NCBI GenBank assembly: GCA_002450905.1
Contig: DKAT01000060.1
Location: 46,837 to 107,982, forward strand
DNA from: Spirochaetia bacterium UBA6919
GTDB taxonomy: Bacteria > Spirochaetota > UBA6919
Direction: 5' to 3'
Length of the DNA: 61,146 bases
The translations under genes and the position numbers were made by a program. Shown here in pieces: positions 28,228 to 37,660 of this stretch; positions within the stretch are counted from its first letter, which is position 1, and each line of letters opens with the position of its first letter. The notes under the pieces are model-generated. The model worked only from the letters and a program-made list of their open reading frames with translations, had not been told where the DNA came from and searched no databases.

Positions 28228-30285
28228 TCAATTCAACAGGAATTGTTGATATTTTTCTAAAAATCTTTTATATATAGTTTTATTAAAAATGATATTGTCT
28301 TGTCGTTCTAATTTAGGATCATTCTTTAAAATATGAAATGCATCATCCTTTGCTTGAAGCAAAATGTCCTCATCTTCAATAAGATTGGCTAATTTCAGGT
28401 TATCAATTCCCGATTGCTTTGTTCCAAGAAACTCACCAGGCCCTCTTATTTTCAAGTCTTCTTCAGCAAGTTTATAACCATTATTATGTGTCAAAAGGGC
28501 CTTAATTCGACTTTTTCCATCCTCTGTCAGATTATTCGGAACAACAAAAAAACAATGTGAATCATAAATACCACGTCCAATACGCCCTCTTAATTGGTGC
28601 AATTGGGATAATCCAAACCGATCAGCATTCTCAACTACCATAAACACAGCATTAGGTACATCAATACCCACTTCAATCACACTGGTCGCAATAAGAATAT
28701 CAAACTCCCCTTGAGAATATGCTATCATAATGGATTCTTTCTCATCCGAGGACAGCCGACCATGGAGTAGACATATATTTCTCTCTGGTAATAAGTTCTT
28801 TTTTATTTCCTCATAAAGAGCCGTAACAGAACTTACATCAATTTTCTCTGAGTCATCAATCAAAGGACATACAACATATCCCTGTCTTCCTTTACTAATC
28901 TCTTTGTCAATATATTTGTACATTTCTATTCTTTTGTTATTATTGAAAATACAATGGGTTTTTATTTGGACATTTTGATGTGGCTTATCAGGAATAATTG
29001 TGAAATCAAGATCTCCATATACAGTTAGAGAAAGTGTTCTTGGAATTGGAGTCGCCGTCATGACAAGGATATCTGGTGTATTCCCCTTATCTATAAACTT
29101 AATTCTTTCTTCTACTCCAAATTTATGTTGCTCATCAATGATAATCATACTCAGGTTATGATATTCAACATCTTCGCTATATAAAGCATGTGTTCCAATA
29201 ACGATATTAGCATCTCCATTTTTAATCTGATTTAATTTATTCTTTCTTTCAGAAGATTTTAATCCGCCTGTTAATAAAATGATGTTGATATTCAGATGAT
29301 TCAGTAGTTTATATAGAGTGTTGTAATGCTGGCGTGCTAAAACTTCTGTCGGTGCCATGAAAGCTGTTTGGAAAGAACTATCCAAAGCTATAGACATTGC
29401 CAAAATTGCAACTACTGTTTTTCCACATCCAACATCCCCTTGAATCATTCTATGCATCAATAAGTCAGAAAATAGATCCCTCTTTATTTCATCAAATGCC
29501 TTTATTTGTCCTTTGGTTAATTTAAATGGCAGAGTGTTTATTACCTGTGACACGAGACTATATTGTTTCTCAATATATCTTTTTTTTCTCTGCTCATTAA
29601 ATAAAGTTCGTTTTAGAGCTACACTCATTTCCAGTTCAAACAATTCATAATATTTTAGGCGATAAACAGCTTTCTCTAAGATATCATAGTGATCTGGAAA
29701 GTGAATTTGTCTGAATGATTCCCCTTTTGAAATTAATTTTCTTTTTTTTATCAGACTGGTAGGGAGGGATTCATCAAAACGAGTGTTCATCAATGCTTCA
29801 TAAATAAACTGGCGTAACTTATTCTGTGTAAGACCTTCTGTAAGGGGATAGACAGGAACTATTCTTAGAAAATTAAGTGAATTGCATGCAATGTCCGTTG
29901 GAACAAATTCAAAACGTGTCGACTGAAGTTCATTATACTTATATTCAAAATCCCCAAAGATGATATATTCCTTTCCCTCTTCTAAAGATGATTTTAGGAA
30001 ATCCCGATTAAAACATATAAGACTGGCTCTAATATTGCCATCACTTACAATTATTTTGAGGTTTTTTTTTCCGTTTGCAAAGAAATAATCATATCCCAAT
30101 ATCTTCACTTGAACAGGGAATTTTTTATCTGGGTTTTGGATAATATCGCTAAATGAGCGGCAACTACGTCTGTCTTCATAACGCTTTGGGAAGTGAGTGA
30201 GGAGATCAGCTATTGTAAATATATTTAATTTATTGAGATATTGAAGGTTTTTTTTTCCTACACCTTGTAATTTTAAAAGATCCAT
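28228..30285 (-). CDS. recG: ATP-dependent DNA helicase RecG
   Basis: This 685-residue protein has the N-terminal wedge/OB domain (LTHFPKRYEDRRSC) and then superfamily-2 helicase motifs in order: GDVGCGKTVVA (Walker A), IIDEQHKFGV (DEQH Walker B), MTATPIPRTLS, and LHQLRGRIGRG with the QxxGRxGR box. The C-terminal EFLGTKQSG segment is also typical of RecG. It remodels stalled replication forks and recombination intermediates. Its start lies 28 bp after the homoserine dehydrogenase stop, so the two are probably one transcript. Confidence 0.97.
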   Translation of the reverse strand: MDLLKLQGVGKKNLQYLNKLNIFTIADLLTHFPKRYEDRRSCRSFSDIIQNPDKKFPVQVKILGYDYFFANGKKNLKIIVSDGNIRASLICFNRDFLKSSLEEGKEYIIFGDFEYKYNELQSTRFEFVPTDIACNSLNFLRIVPVYPLTEGLTQNKLRQFIYEALMNTRFDESLPTSLIKKRKLISKGESFRQIHFPDHYDILEKAVYRLKYYELFELEMSVALKRTLFNEQRKKRYIEKQYSLVSQVINTLPFKLTKGQIKAFDEIKRDLFSDLLMHRMIQGDVGCGKTVVAILAMSIALDSSFQTAFMAPTEVLARQHYNTLYKLLNHLNINIILLTGGLKSSERKNKLNQIKNGDANIVIGTHALYSEDVEYHNLSMIIIDEQHKFGVEERIKFIDKGNTPDILVMTATPIPRTLSLTVYGDLDFTIIPDKPHQNVQIKTHCIFNNNKRIEMYKYIDKEISKGRQGYVVCPLIDDSEKIDVSSVTALYEEIKKNLLPERNICLLHGRLSSDEKESIMIAYSQGEFDILIATSVIEVGIDVPNAVFMVVENADRFGLSQLHQLRGRIGRGIYDSHCFFVVPNNLTEDGKSRIKALLTHNNGYKLAEEDLKIRGPGEFLGTKQSGIDNLKLANLIEDEDILLQAKDDAFHILKNDPKLERQDNIIFNKTIYKRFLEKYQQFLLN

Positions 30286-30313
30286 AAAACAAATTGATAA
30301 ATTTCTCTCATCG

Positions 30314-31636
30314 TTATACTTTTCCTGACTGCCCCGGACGAACTATCCGAATAACTTTACTTGGAGAATCCACAATAGGAAGGCGATTAATATCTTCTAA
30401 AGCCTGATTAATACTGCTTTCTTTAGCTCTATGGGTCTCAAGAACAAGATGGACAAAGGATTCTTTGTGGTGACCTTTTTGTATAACTCTTGCAATACTG
30501 ATATTATTTTGAGAAAATATACCAGCAATTTTTGCAAGAATTCCTGGTTCGTCAAGGGTATTAAATCTTAAATAATACTGATATTCAAGATCACCCTGTG
30601 GAGCAATCTCTTTATGACCGTGATGGACGTTTCTATACTTATTAAAATCAACTTTATATGAAATATCTTCTGCTATGTCAACAATATCTCCCACTACGGC
30701 GTTCGCTGTCGGATACATCCCTGCCCCTTTCCCACTATACATCGACTCTCCAAGGTATTCAGATAGAATTAATATGGCGTTGAACTCATTTTTAATACCA
30801 GCAAGAGGGCTCTCAAGGGGTATGAATACTGGATGCACCCTTACTCCGATATGATTATCGTTTTGTTCATCAGCTATACCAAGGAGTTTTAATGTATAAC
30901 CAAGCTCTCTTCCATAAGAAATATCAACCAGTTCAATATTTTCTATCCCTTCACAATACACTTGATCATAATAGACATCTGTATTGAATGCATAGGAAGC
31001 CAATATAGAAAGTTTATGAGCGGCATCCCCTCCGTTGATATCTAATTTAGGATCAGATTCTGCAAAACCAAGCTCCTGAGCCTTTTTTAGACATATCTTA
31101 AAATCCAGATTCTCTTCAATCATTTTAGTTAAAATATAATTTGATGTACCATTAATAATTCCGTAGAGTGATTTAATATGATCTCCAACCAGAGCTTCAT
31201 TTATAGTACGAATAATAGGAATTCCACCGCCTACACTTGCTTCAAAACAAATATTTACTTTCATTTCATTAGCTAGTGTGAATAATTCTTTACTTTTAAG
31301 AGCTAAAAGTGCTTTATTTGCAGTAACAATATGCTTCTTCTGATTGAGGCTTTTTTCAATAAGACGATATGGAGTTTCTATCCCCCCAACAAGCTCTACT
31401 ATAATACTTATTTCAGGGTCATTAATTACTTCATCAGGATCTGTGGTTATCATCGACTTATTATATTCGATATCCCTTATCTTATTTAGATTTTTAACAA
31501 CGATCTTCTTAATATTAACTTCCACCCCACGTCTTTTTATAATTAATTCCTGTTTTTCTTTTAGAATCTTATAAACTCCCTGACCAACTACTCCAAATCC
31601 AATAAGACCAATATTGACAATTTTAATTTTTTCCAT
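30314..31636 (-). CDS. hom: Homoserine dehydrogenase
   Basis: This protein of about 440 residues has an N-terminal NAD(P)-binding motif (IGLIGFGVVGQGVYKIL), the catalytic domain with ELVGG, VTANKALLA, EASVGGGIPIIRTI, GIINGTSNYILTKM and AESDPKLDINGGDAAHKL, and a C-terminal ACT domain (LDEPGILAKIAGIFSQ) for feedback control, usually by threonine. It reduces aspartate semialdehyde to homoserine on the way to threonine and methionine. ATG 31636 with TAGGG upstream is the better start; a TTG lies just before it. Confidence 0.96.
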   Translation of the reverse strand: MEKIKIVNIGLIGFGVVGQGVYKILKEKQELIIKRRGVEVNIKKIVVKNLNKIRDIEYNKSMITTDPDEVINDPEISIIVELVGGIETPYRLIEKSLNQKKHIVTANKALLALKSKELFTLANEMKVNICFEASVGGGIPIIRTINEALVGDHIKSLYGIINGTSNYILTKMIEENLDFKICLKKAQELGFAESDPKLDINGGDAAHKLSILASYAFNTDVYYDQVYCEGIENIELVDISYGRELGYTLKLLGIADEQNDNHIGVRVHPVFIPLESPLAGIKNEFNAILILSEYLGESMYSGKGAGMYPTANAVVGDIVDIAEDISYKVDFNKYRNVHHGHKEIAPQGDLEYQYYLRFNTLDEPGILAKIAGIFSQNNISIARVIQKGHHKESFVHLVLETHRAKESSINQALEDINRLPIVDSPSKVIRIVRPGQSGKV

Positions 31637-31997
31637 CAAGAACCCTACCGATCATTACTATACAATACATTTTAAAAACCATTTCAAGTTTCATAAGTGC
31701 TAAAAATAATAATAGAATAAAAAAACTCAAAACAGAACTTACAATAATATACTTAATTATCAGGTATATTTTAAACTAAGAATAATTTGTTGAGGTGAGT
31801 ACTGACTATTTTATCTATAATCAAACACTGACTGTCCTAAAATCATACAACTTGTCGTATTTTCATACAATTTAGAAAGCAGGTAAAATTATTTTATTTA
31901 AATATTTTTTTACTTATAACAAGTATCGTGTTATATTTTATAAACATTAATATTTTTTTTCTCTAAGCGTTTCAAAATTAAGTCAAGTTACATGGTG
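31637..31997. other. Divergent intergenic region, first part
   Basis: This region separates hom and the sigma54-activator gene. It is AT-rich and has no ORF with a ribosome site. A short direct repeat (CATACAACTTGTCGTAT and TTCATACAATTT, about 31845-31875) could be an operator. The promoter for hom must lie in the first part. Confidence 0.3.
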
Positions 31998-32014
31998 TTG
32001 GTCTTGTTATTGCA
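31998..32014 (+). promoter_or_regulatory. Sigma54-type promoter upstream of the sigma54 activator
   Basis: TTGGTCTTGTTATTGCA has GG at 32000-32001, exactly ten bases, then GC at 32012-32013. This is the GG-N10-GC spacing of sigma54 promoters with TTGC at the -12 element. It lies about 140 bp before the ATG of a sigma54-dependent activator, suggesting autoregulation. Confidence 0.5.
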
Positions 32015-32076
32015 CTATCTATTTTATAATAATGCTTAATGGCTAATTGATTATTCATAAGCGTTTTTGATTCTAA

Positions 32077-32090
32077 GGACATAATTTTGC
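32077..32090 (+). promoter_or_regulatory. Second sigma54-like element
   Basis: GGACATAATTTTGC also has GG-N10-GC spacing with TTGC at the -12 position, 64 bp before the ATG. It lacks the upstream T of the consensus, so it is weaker than the copy at 31998-32014. Confidence 0.3.
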
Positions 32091-32153
32091 CGTTAGAATG
32101 TTGCACACAATTTTATAATTTCTTTTAGATTAATGAAAATTGGGAGAAAAAAA

Positions 32154-33566
32154 ATGAATAAATTCACAATAATGGCTGTAGATGATGATTCTGGCATTCA
32201 GGAAATCTATAAACAAACCATTGAAAATACAGAATATTGCCAACATATTGAGTTCTATTCCATATATACAGGGAAAGATGCTCTAAATATTATAAACAAA
32301 ACCTCAATAGATCTAGCTTTCATTGATTATAGATTACCGGACTCAAATGGAGTTGAACTGATCAAGCAAATATATTCAATGTCACCCTCAACTGATCTCA
32401 TGATGGTTAGTGGTTATAGCTCGATTGAGAATGCTATAGAAGCTCTTAAGGTTGGGGCTAAGGATTTTCTTGTAAAACCCCTGGATTATAAAAATCTTAA
32501 GTACCTCATCAATAATTTATATGTTAATCATATTTGTCAAAATAATAGTTCAAGGATTGTAACCCCTGCCTTATCTCCAATTATCGGTGAATCGGATGTT
32601 ATGATCAAATTATTTCGGCAGATCAGAAAAGTAGCACTAACCGATATCTCAGTACTCATCCTTGGTGAAAGTGGAACAGGAAAGGAACTCATAGCCAAGG
32701 CTATTCACGAAAGCTCCGAAAGGGTGGATCAACCATTCATTGCAATAAATTGTGGTGCCATCCCAAGAGAACTCCTCGAAAGTGAATTATTTGGACACGA
32801 AAAGGGTGCCTTTACCGGTGCTGTGAGCAAGAAAATCGGATGTTTCGAACAAGCAAATCATGGTACACTCTTCCTTGACGAAATTGGAGATCTGGATATA
32901 GACCTCCAGGTAAAGCTCCTCAGGGTTCTCCAGGAGAAAGAGATTCACCCCCTTGGTAGTTCAAGGAAAATAAAAATTGATGTCCGTATAATATCTGCCA
33001 CTCACAGAGATCTAAAACAATATATAAATGTTAATCGTTTCAGAGAAGATCTCTACTTTAGATTATGTGTATTCCCCTTACAGGTGCCAGCACTTAGAGA
33101 TCGAATTGAAGATATTCCCCTAATAGTACAGCATTGTCTTGGGGAATTGTGTGTTAAATATAACAGAGCAATTATTGACGTGTCCAACCAAGCCATGTAT
33201 CAATTGATCAGCTATTCATGGAAAGGAAATGTCCGTGAATTAAAGAATATTATAGAACGACTTTTCCTGCTCACAGAGGACGAAATTATAGAATCAATTC
33301 CTGAAGAAATGTTTCAATTCAGAGATTGTTTTAGTGAACAGGAGCAATACCAAAACTTTCGTTTCCTTAACAAGCCTCAGGACTTTCAAGAAGTGATAAG
33401 TCTTGCTGAAACAGAAAAAAAAGCTATTGGTTATGCTCTGAAGGTCTTTGATTTTAATATATTAAAAACCGCTAATGCCCTGAAGATTGGTCGTGACACA
33501 TTGTATAGAAAAATGAAATCCTATAATATTAATAAGTCGAGTAATTTATTTTTTAAAAATCATTAG
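32154..33566 (+). CDS. Sigma54-dependent response regulator (NtrC family)
   Basis: The protein has about 470 residues. Receiver domain (1-120): VDDDSG, phospho-acceptor Asp in FIDYRLPDSNG, and KPLDYKN. AAA+ domain: GESGTGKELIA (Walker A), the sigma54-contacting GAFTGA loop and GTLFLDEIGDL (Walker B). C-terminal Fis-type helix-turn-helix: ILKTANALKIGRDTLYRKMK. It activates sigma54 promoters after phosphorylation. Start: ATG 32154 with GGGAG eight bases before it is preferred over an in-frame ATG at 32133. No histidine kinase is adjacent, so it is an orphan regulator. Confidence 0.95.
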   Translation: MNKFTIMAVDDDSGIQEIYKQTIENTEYCQHIEFYSIYTGKDALNIINKTSIDLAFIDYRLPDSNGVELIKQIYSMSPSTDLMMVSGYSSIENAIEALKVGAKDFLVKPLDYKNLKYLINNLYVNHICQNNSSRIVTPALSPIIGESDVMIKLFRQIRKVALTDISVLILGESGTGKELIAKAIHESSERVDQPFIAINCGAIPRELLESELFGHEKGAFTGAVSKKIGCFEQANHGTLFLDEIGDLDIDLQVKLLRVLQEKEIHPLGSSRKIKIDVRIISATHRDLKQYINVNRFREDLYFRLCVFPLQVPALRDRIEDIPLIVQHCLGELCVKYNRAIIDVSNQAMYQLISYSWKGNVRELKNIIERLFLLTEDEIIESIPEEMFQFRDCFSEQEQYQNFRFLNKPQDFQEVISLAETEKKAIGYALKVFDFNILKTANALKIGRDTLYRKMKSYNINKSSNLFFKNH

Positions 33567-33722
33567 TAAAGGATTTTGATCATCAAGTCTATTCAATGCA
33601 GGATAAATATTCACTGAAATGGGCTGGTCATTTTGTAAGATTAACTTTCAATACAATTAACAAATTTGTAATATTATTTCATCCTAAATATTGACATAAC
33701 TCGTATAAAAAATAAAAAAATC

Positions 33723-33751
33723 TTGCAAAATATCATTTTTTCTTGTATACT
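33723..33751 (+). promoter_or_regulatory. Sigma70 promoter for the SPOR-like lipoprotein gene
   Basis: TTGCAA (33723-33728), exactly 17 bp, then TATACT (33746-33751). This is about 45 bp before the ATG, which has a CGGAGGA ribosome site. Confidence 0.65.
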
Positions 33752-33796
33752 ATTTATTAATTAAAATTAAGATAATACAAATTTCACGGAGGAAAT

Positions 33797-34552
33797 ATGC
33801 TGCAAAAAACGATAGTAATATTTGTAATTGTTTTATCATTAGTCTATTGTGACCAAAAGAATAATACAGATAACACAACCCAAAATAAATCAGATATCCC
33901 AAAAAAAGCTCACCCAGGGAACAGTGATGAAAGTAAATTAGATAAAATTATCTCTCAAATTGATAACTTGCAAAATAAAATATCCAAAATAGAAAGCCTC
34001 TCAAAACGTATTCCTGATCTTGAAAAAAGAATTACCGAAGTTGAAAACAAATCCTCAACTCCCGTTCCTATTACGAAAGCACCACGTCACCTGACCAAAG
34101 CTGAAAGAAAGAGAATATACAATCAATACATGGCTCATTTAAGAAAATCTATCCAAAAAAAAATTGCTCAATCACAAGTACTCATAAAAAGGATTTCACC
34201 CAAAAAAAAATCGACCTATAAACCAATTTATAAAAATTATAGGATATATGTCGGATCCTTCCAGAGCTTTAATAATGCACTGGCCAGAAAAAGACATATT
34301 GGTGAACTAGGTGTTCCAGTAAGAGTTGTAGCCTGGCCCTGGAAATATGGTTATCTCTATATGAGTGATCGTGACAAATTTAACCCGGACTCAAACGCAT
34401 ATTATGAAAATGGTAGTTATCCCAGATATGATTCGAGAGGTGGAAATCTTTATAAAATTGAAACTTCAAATAAGTATACCTTTAATAAGGCAGTTGAAAT
34501 AAGCCAGTATCTTATCAGCAGAGGATACCCTGCGATCATTAAAAAATATTAA
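33797..34552 (+). CDS. Lipoprotein with coiled coil and SPOR-like domain
   Basis: The signal peptide ends in LVYC (Cys18), an unusual lipobox with Tyr before the Cys. Next come a hydrophilic linker, a coiled coil (DKIISQIDNLQNKISKIES, about 55-95) and a basic region. The C-terminal domain begins RIYVGSFQSFNNALARKRHI and ends near LISRGYPAII, which looks like a SPOR domain carrying an insert. SPOR domains bind denuded peptidoglycan glycans at division sites, so a cell-wall role is likely. The gene has a clear promoter and ends near palindrome copy 2. Confidence 0.72.
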   Translation: MLQKTIVIFVIVLSLVYCDQKNNTDNTTQNKSDIPKKAHPGNSDESKLDKIISQIDNLQNKISKIESLSKRIPDLEKRITEVENKSSTPVPITKAPRHLTKAERKRIYNQYMAHLRKSIQKKIAQSQVLIKRISPKKKSTYKPIYKNYRIYVGSFQSFNNALARKRHIGELGVPVRVVAWPWKYGYLYMSDRDKFNPDSNAYYENGSYPRYDSRGGNLYKIETSNKYTFNKAVEISQYLISRGYPAIIKKY

Positions 34553-34616
34553 TTGAATCATTCCTGTGAGAGCATAGTTTAAAAGTTATTCTAAAAAAGA
34601 ACCCATACGAATCACA

Positions 34617-34643
34617 ATCGGAACCAAAAATTCTGATTCCGAT
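34617..34643. repeat. 27-bp palindrome, copy 2
   Basis: Arms ATCGGAACC and GATTCCGAT flank the core AAAAATTCT. It sits between the convergent SPOR-like lipoprotein and LRR lipoprotein genes, at the 3' ends of both. The sequence is nearly the same as the copies at 28108 and 51899. Confidence 0.8.
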
Positions 34644-34716
34644 GCTGATGAGTATGATAGACAGTCTATCTATTAACATAAATTAGATTTTATAAAAAAT
34701 ATTATCTGACTGTCTG

Positions 34717-36024
34717 TTATTTCTTTGGATTGCTTGAAATTTTACAATGGGGTAGGGCTTTTTTAAGTATTTTGACGCCATTCTTTGTGATTTTAGTATA
34801 TTGGATATCAAGTCTCTTCAATTGTTTAAATTTTCCTATGACATTAAGATCTGCATCACTCAAAGGAGTTCTGTATACCTGAAGATCATCAAGATTCTTT
34901 AGAATTACTAGTTGACCAAGTCCTTGTCCTGTGACTCTGGACTCCCACAAAGAAAGGACTTTCATAGCTTTAAATCCTCTTAAATGGATCATTCCAGCGT
35001 TTGATATGAGTTTTCCCTGGAGATAGAGATTTTCTAAATTATTTTCTAACGACTTGAGATTTTTTATTGTTTTATCCGAAATCTGAGTATCATAGACCTG
35101 AAGGATCTTTAACAGCTTGAGTTTTTTCCAATTAGCAATACCAGAGCCATCGATCTTAGTTCCTCTCAAGTGGATTGTATCCAGACTTTCCAGGTTGTTG
35201 AAAGGAATAATCCCCTTATCACTAAGAGAAGTATAGTCGACATAAAGAGATTTAAGATTTTTCAGGTGTTTGATGTTTTCCATTTCTTTATCATCTAGAT
35301 TCTTGCAACTGCTGAGGCTGAGAGATGTAAGACTATCTGGGAGGTATTTTAATCCTGAACCAGAAATCTTAGTAGACGACAATTGTAAACTTTTGAGGAA
35401 ACTAAGATCTTTCAAATGCTTTAATCCTTCATCCGTAAGAGCATTATTGTATCTAAGATCAAGATATTCAATGTGTTTCAAAGCACTTAGATTTGCTAGA
35501 TGTTGATCTGATATGTTCTGCTCATATAATTCGAGTCTCCTAAGATTTTTGAGGTTCTTCAGATGTTTTAAACCTGATCCCTTAACTCCTGTTTTATTGA
35601 CCCGAAGGTATTTAAGATTTGTCATCTGTCCGATATATTTTAGTCCCTTATCAGTTATCTTGACATCTCCAATGGATAGATCTTCAAGACGATCTTTTAA
35701 GGGGAGAAGATTTTTTATTCCCTTATCTGTAACGTGAATACTTCCAGTATAAATCTTCTTTAAACTGGGAAGTGCTGCTAAATAATGGATGTCATTATCT
35801 GCTAGATTCTTTCTGTAGATACTGACATAATCCTTATTCTTGATCTGATCATCAGTGAAATCCTTTCCTTCATTAACCTTAAGCCATTTTTTAAGATCTT
35901 CCATGGAAATCTTTTTAGCGGAGACAGATTCACCACCGTTCTTAGCTGATTTTCCTTTGCCACAATAGGTTAAAAATGACATTGCAAGTAACAACGCCAT
36001 GATTGTCATAAATGTTTTTTTCAT
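34717..36024 (-). CDS. Leucine-rich-repeat lipoprotein
   Basis: The signal peptide ends in FLTYC (Cys21), again a lipobox with Tyr before the Cys. From about residue 60 to the end there are about fifteen LRR units of 23-25 residues with the pattern LKxLxLxxTxISDxGLKxL, the ribonuclease-inhibitor/F-box-like class. The LRR horseshoe is a protein-binding scaffold, here on a lipid anchor facing the periplasm or cell surface. Many LRR surface proteins occur in spirochaetes and planctomycetes. The ligand is unknown. It is divergent from the unknown gene at 36395, with a 370-bp gap. Confidence 0.88.
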   Translation of the reverse strand: MKKTFMTIMALLLAMSFLTYCGKGKSAKNGGESVSAKKISMEDLKKWLKVNEGKDFTDDQIKNKDYVSIYRKNLADNDIHYLAALPSLKKIYTGSIHVTDKGIKNLLPLKDRLEDLSIGDVKITDKGLKYIGQMTNLKYLRVNKTGVKGSGLKHLKNLKNLRRLELYEQNISDQHLANLSALKHIEYLDLRYNNALTDEGLKHLKDLSFLKSLQLSSTKISGSGLKYLPDSLTSLSLSSCKNLDDKEMENIKHLKNLKSLYVDYTSLSDKGIIPFNNLESLDTIHLRGTKIDGSGIANWKKLKLLKILQVYDTQISDKTIKNLKSLENNLENLYLQGKLISNAGMIHLRGFKAMKVLSLWESRVTGQGLGQLVILKNLDDLQVYRTPLSDADLNVIGKFKQLKRLDIQYTKITKNGVKILKKALPHCKISSNPKK

Positions 36025-36394
36025 AGATTTTCCTTAAAATTATATGATTATTTGGATTTTATATTTGTAATAATATATTAAAAAAAATGTTAATATGTCC
36101 TGTAAAAATAAAAATATATTAATAACGATGGACAATTTATTTTTATTGGTATTTCTTTCCTGTTCTGAGGACATACACGTTTATATTTTATGAATAGCAT
36201 TCTGACTAAACACTTAATGAAATTATATTTATAAAAAATTGTTTGTGTATTTAATTTTCAGTAATTATTATGTATCAATTTTTTTTAAGTTTTTTCCATA
36301 AAATATATTTTTTTTAGTATAATAATATCGAATATAAGAATATCATTTACAAAAGCCCTATCTTCAACAGATAGACCTTTTAATAGGAGGCAGA
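36025..36394. other. Divergent intergenic region
   Basis: This very AT-rich 370-bp gap lies between the LRR lipoprotein gene and the operon of the voltage-sensor protein. It must hold both promoters; I cannot choose single boxes with confidence. It ends with TAGGAGG just before the TTG start at 36395. No small ORF was found. Confidence 0.4.
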
Positions 36395-37636
36395 TTGGCT
36401 GTTACTATTTCTGGAGATATCAAACAAATAAGATCAAATATAGCTAAAGCAGTTGTTAATCCATTTTTTTTAGGTAAAATCAATTTAAAAAAATCCATCA
36501 GTGAAATGGCAACTTGTCTTGATGAGTTAGGGGGTGAGCAATTTATCCAGGAATGTGAAAGATTATTTGCCCAGAAAAATAGTGAAATCGAACACAAAAT
36601 CGTCTCAGATCACAGTGGTATCCTGAAAGATGACTTAAAACCCCTTATCCAGGCTACTCAAATCAAGAAAGAGCAGGTTTATGTATTACACAAGAGTTGG
36701 GCTGAACTGAAAGAAGAGGATATACGAAATCTCCTGCCCGAAGATAAGCTTATTTTAAATAAAGAAATATTTTATGATAGACTTAAAGGAGTCGAGTTTA
36801 GAGATATTCCTCTAGCTTCAGAAAAGAAAATCATGGAAGATCTAATGCGTGATTCAATTGGACTGAGTAAAGAAGAAGTTATCCTCTATTATAATCTTCT
36901 GAAAATCTATCGATTATCCATATTTATCCAGGAAGGACAGCAGCAGAAAAAGACCGATGATTTAGCCATGTTACAAAAGATGACTGATACTTTTATCAAT
37001 TCTTTTATCCCTAAAATAATCTCTTTAGAAGATCTAAAAAATATAAATGACGGCACTGCCATTGATCGGGAAAGCTATAAAGATTCTCTCATTGATAAAA
37101 TAAAGACTAGTCAAGTCAATCTGATACCTTACATTACCCTATCTTCTATAGGACAGGGAGTATTGATTAATCATGCTAAGGAAATCATTCAACAGGTCGC
37201 TCAACACAAAAATATATCCACGGATATCTTATGGAATAGCTTTATAGCACTTATTTTATTCCAAAATACAAGTCCTAATTTTATTGAACTCTTGAAATTA
37301 TCAAATAATATAATCAATATATTAAATAATAAAATTGGTAAACTTCCACAAGCTGGGCTTATCAGCATTATATTTATCCACGCTGTCTTTCTGAATCTAT
37401 GTAAAAATATTGGTGAAATCCGGTCTAAATACCAAAAATCCGATGAAGAGAACCGCAAGAAATTATATAAATTATATGGAGATAACGAACGACTTGCAAT
37501 GATTGTAAACGCTAGTATTGACATTGCTTTTAAAAATTTAGATCTCCACAAGGGAGAAACCAGCGAACTCTCAGAAACTATAAAACGTTATTCAAAAAAT
37601 AAACCTATCTTAGATAAAAACTTATTATTCGGCTAA
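36395..37636 (+). CDS. Hypothetical helical protein, voltage-sensor neighbour
   Basis: This 413-residue protein starts at TTG 36395 with GGAGG four bases upstream. It appears almost wholly helical, with no signal peptide and no obvious membrane segment, although a mildly hydrophobic stretch (QAGLISIIFIHAVFLNLC, about residues 312-330) is present. I recognise no family. It lies 24 bp before the voltage-sensor gene and is surely co-transcribed, so it may be a soluble partner of that protein (inference). Confidence 0.75.
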   Translation: MAVTISGDIKQIRSNIAKAVVNPFFLGKINLKKSISEMATCLDELGGEQFIQECERLFAQKNSEIEHKIVSDHSGILKDDLKPLIQATQIKKEQVYVLHKSWAELKEEDIRNLLPEDKLILNKEIFYDRLKGVEFRDIPLASEKKIMEDLMRDSIGLSKEEVILYYNLLKIYRLSIFIQEGQQQKKTDDLAMLQKMTDTFINSFIPKIISLEDLKNINDGTAIDRESYKDSLIDKIKTSQVNLIPYITLSSIGQGVLINHAKEIIQQVAQHKNISTDILWNSFIALILFQNTSPNFIELLKLSNNIINILNNKIGKLPQAGLISIIFIHAVFLNLCKNIGEIRSKYQKSDEENRKKLYKLYGDNERLAMIVNASIDIAFKNLDLHKGETSELSETIKRYSKNKPILDKNLLFG

Positions 37637-37660
37637 TCACTACAAAGAAGGATATCATCT

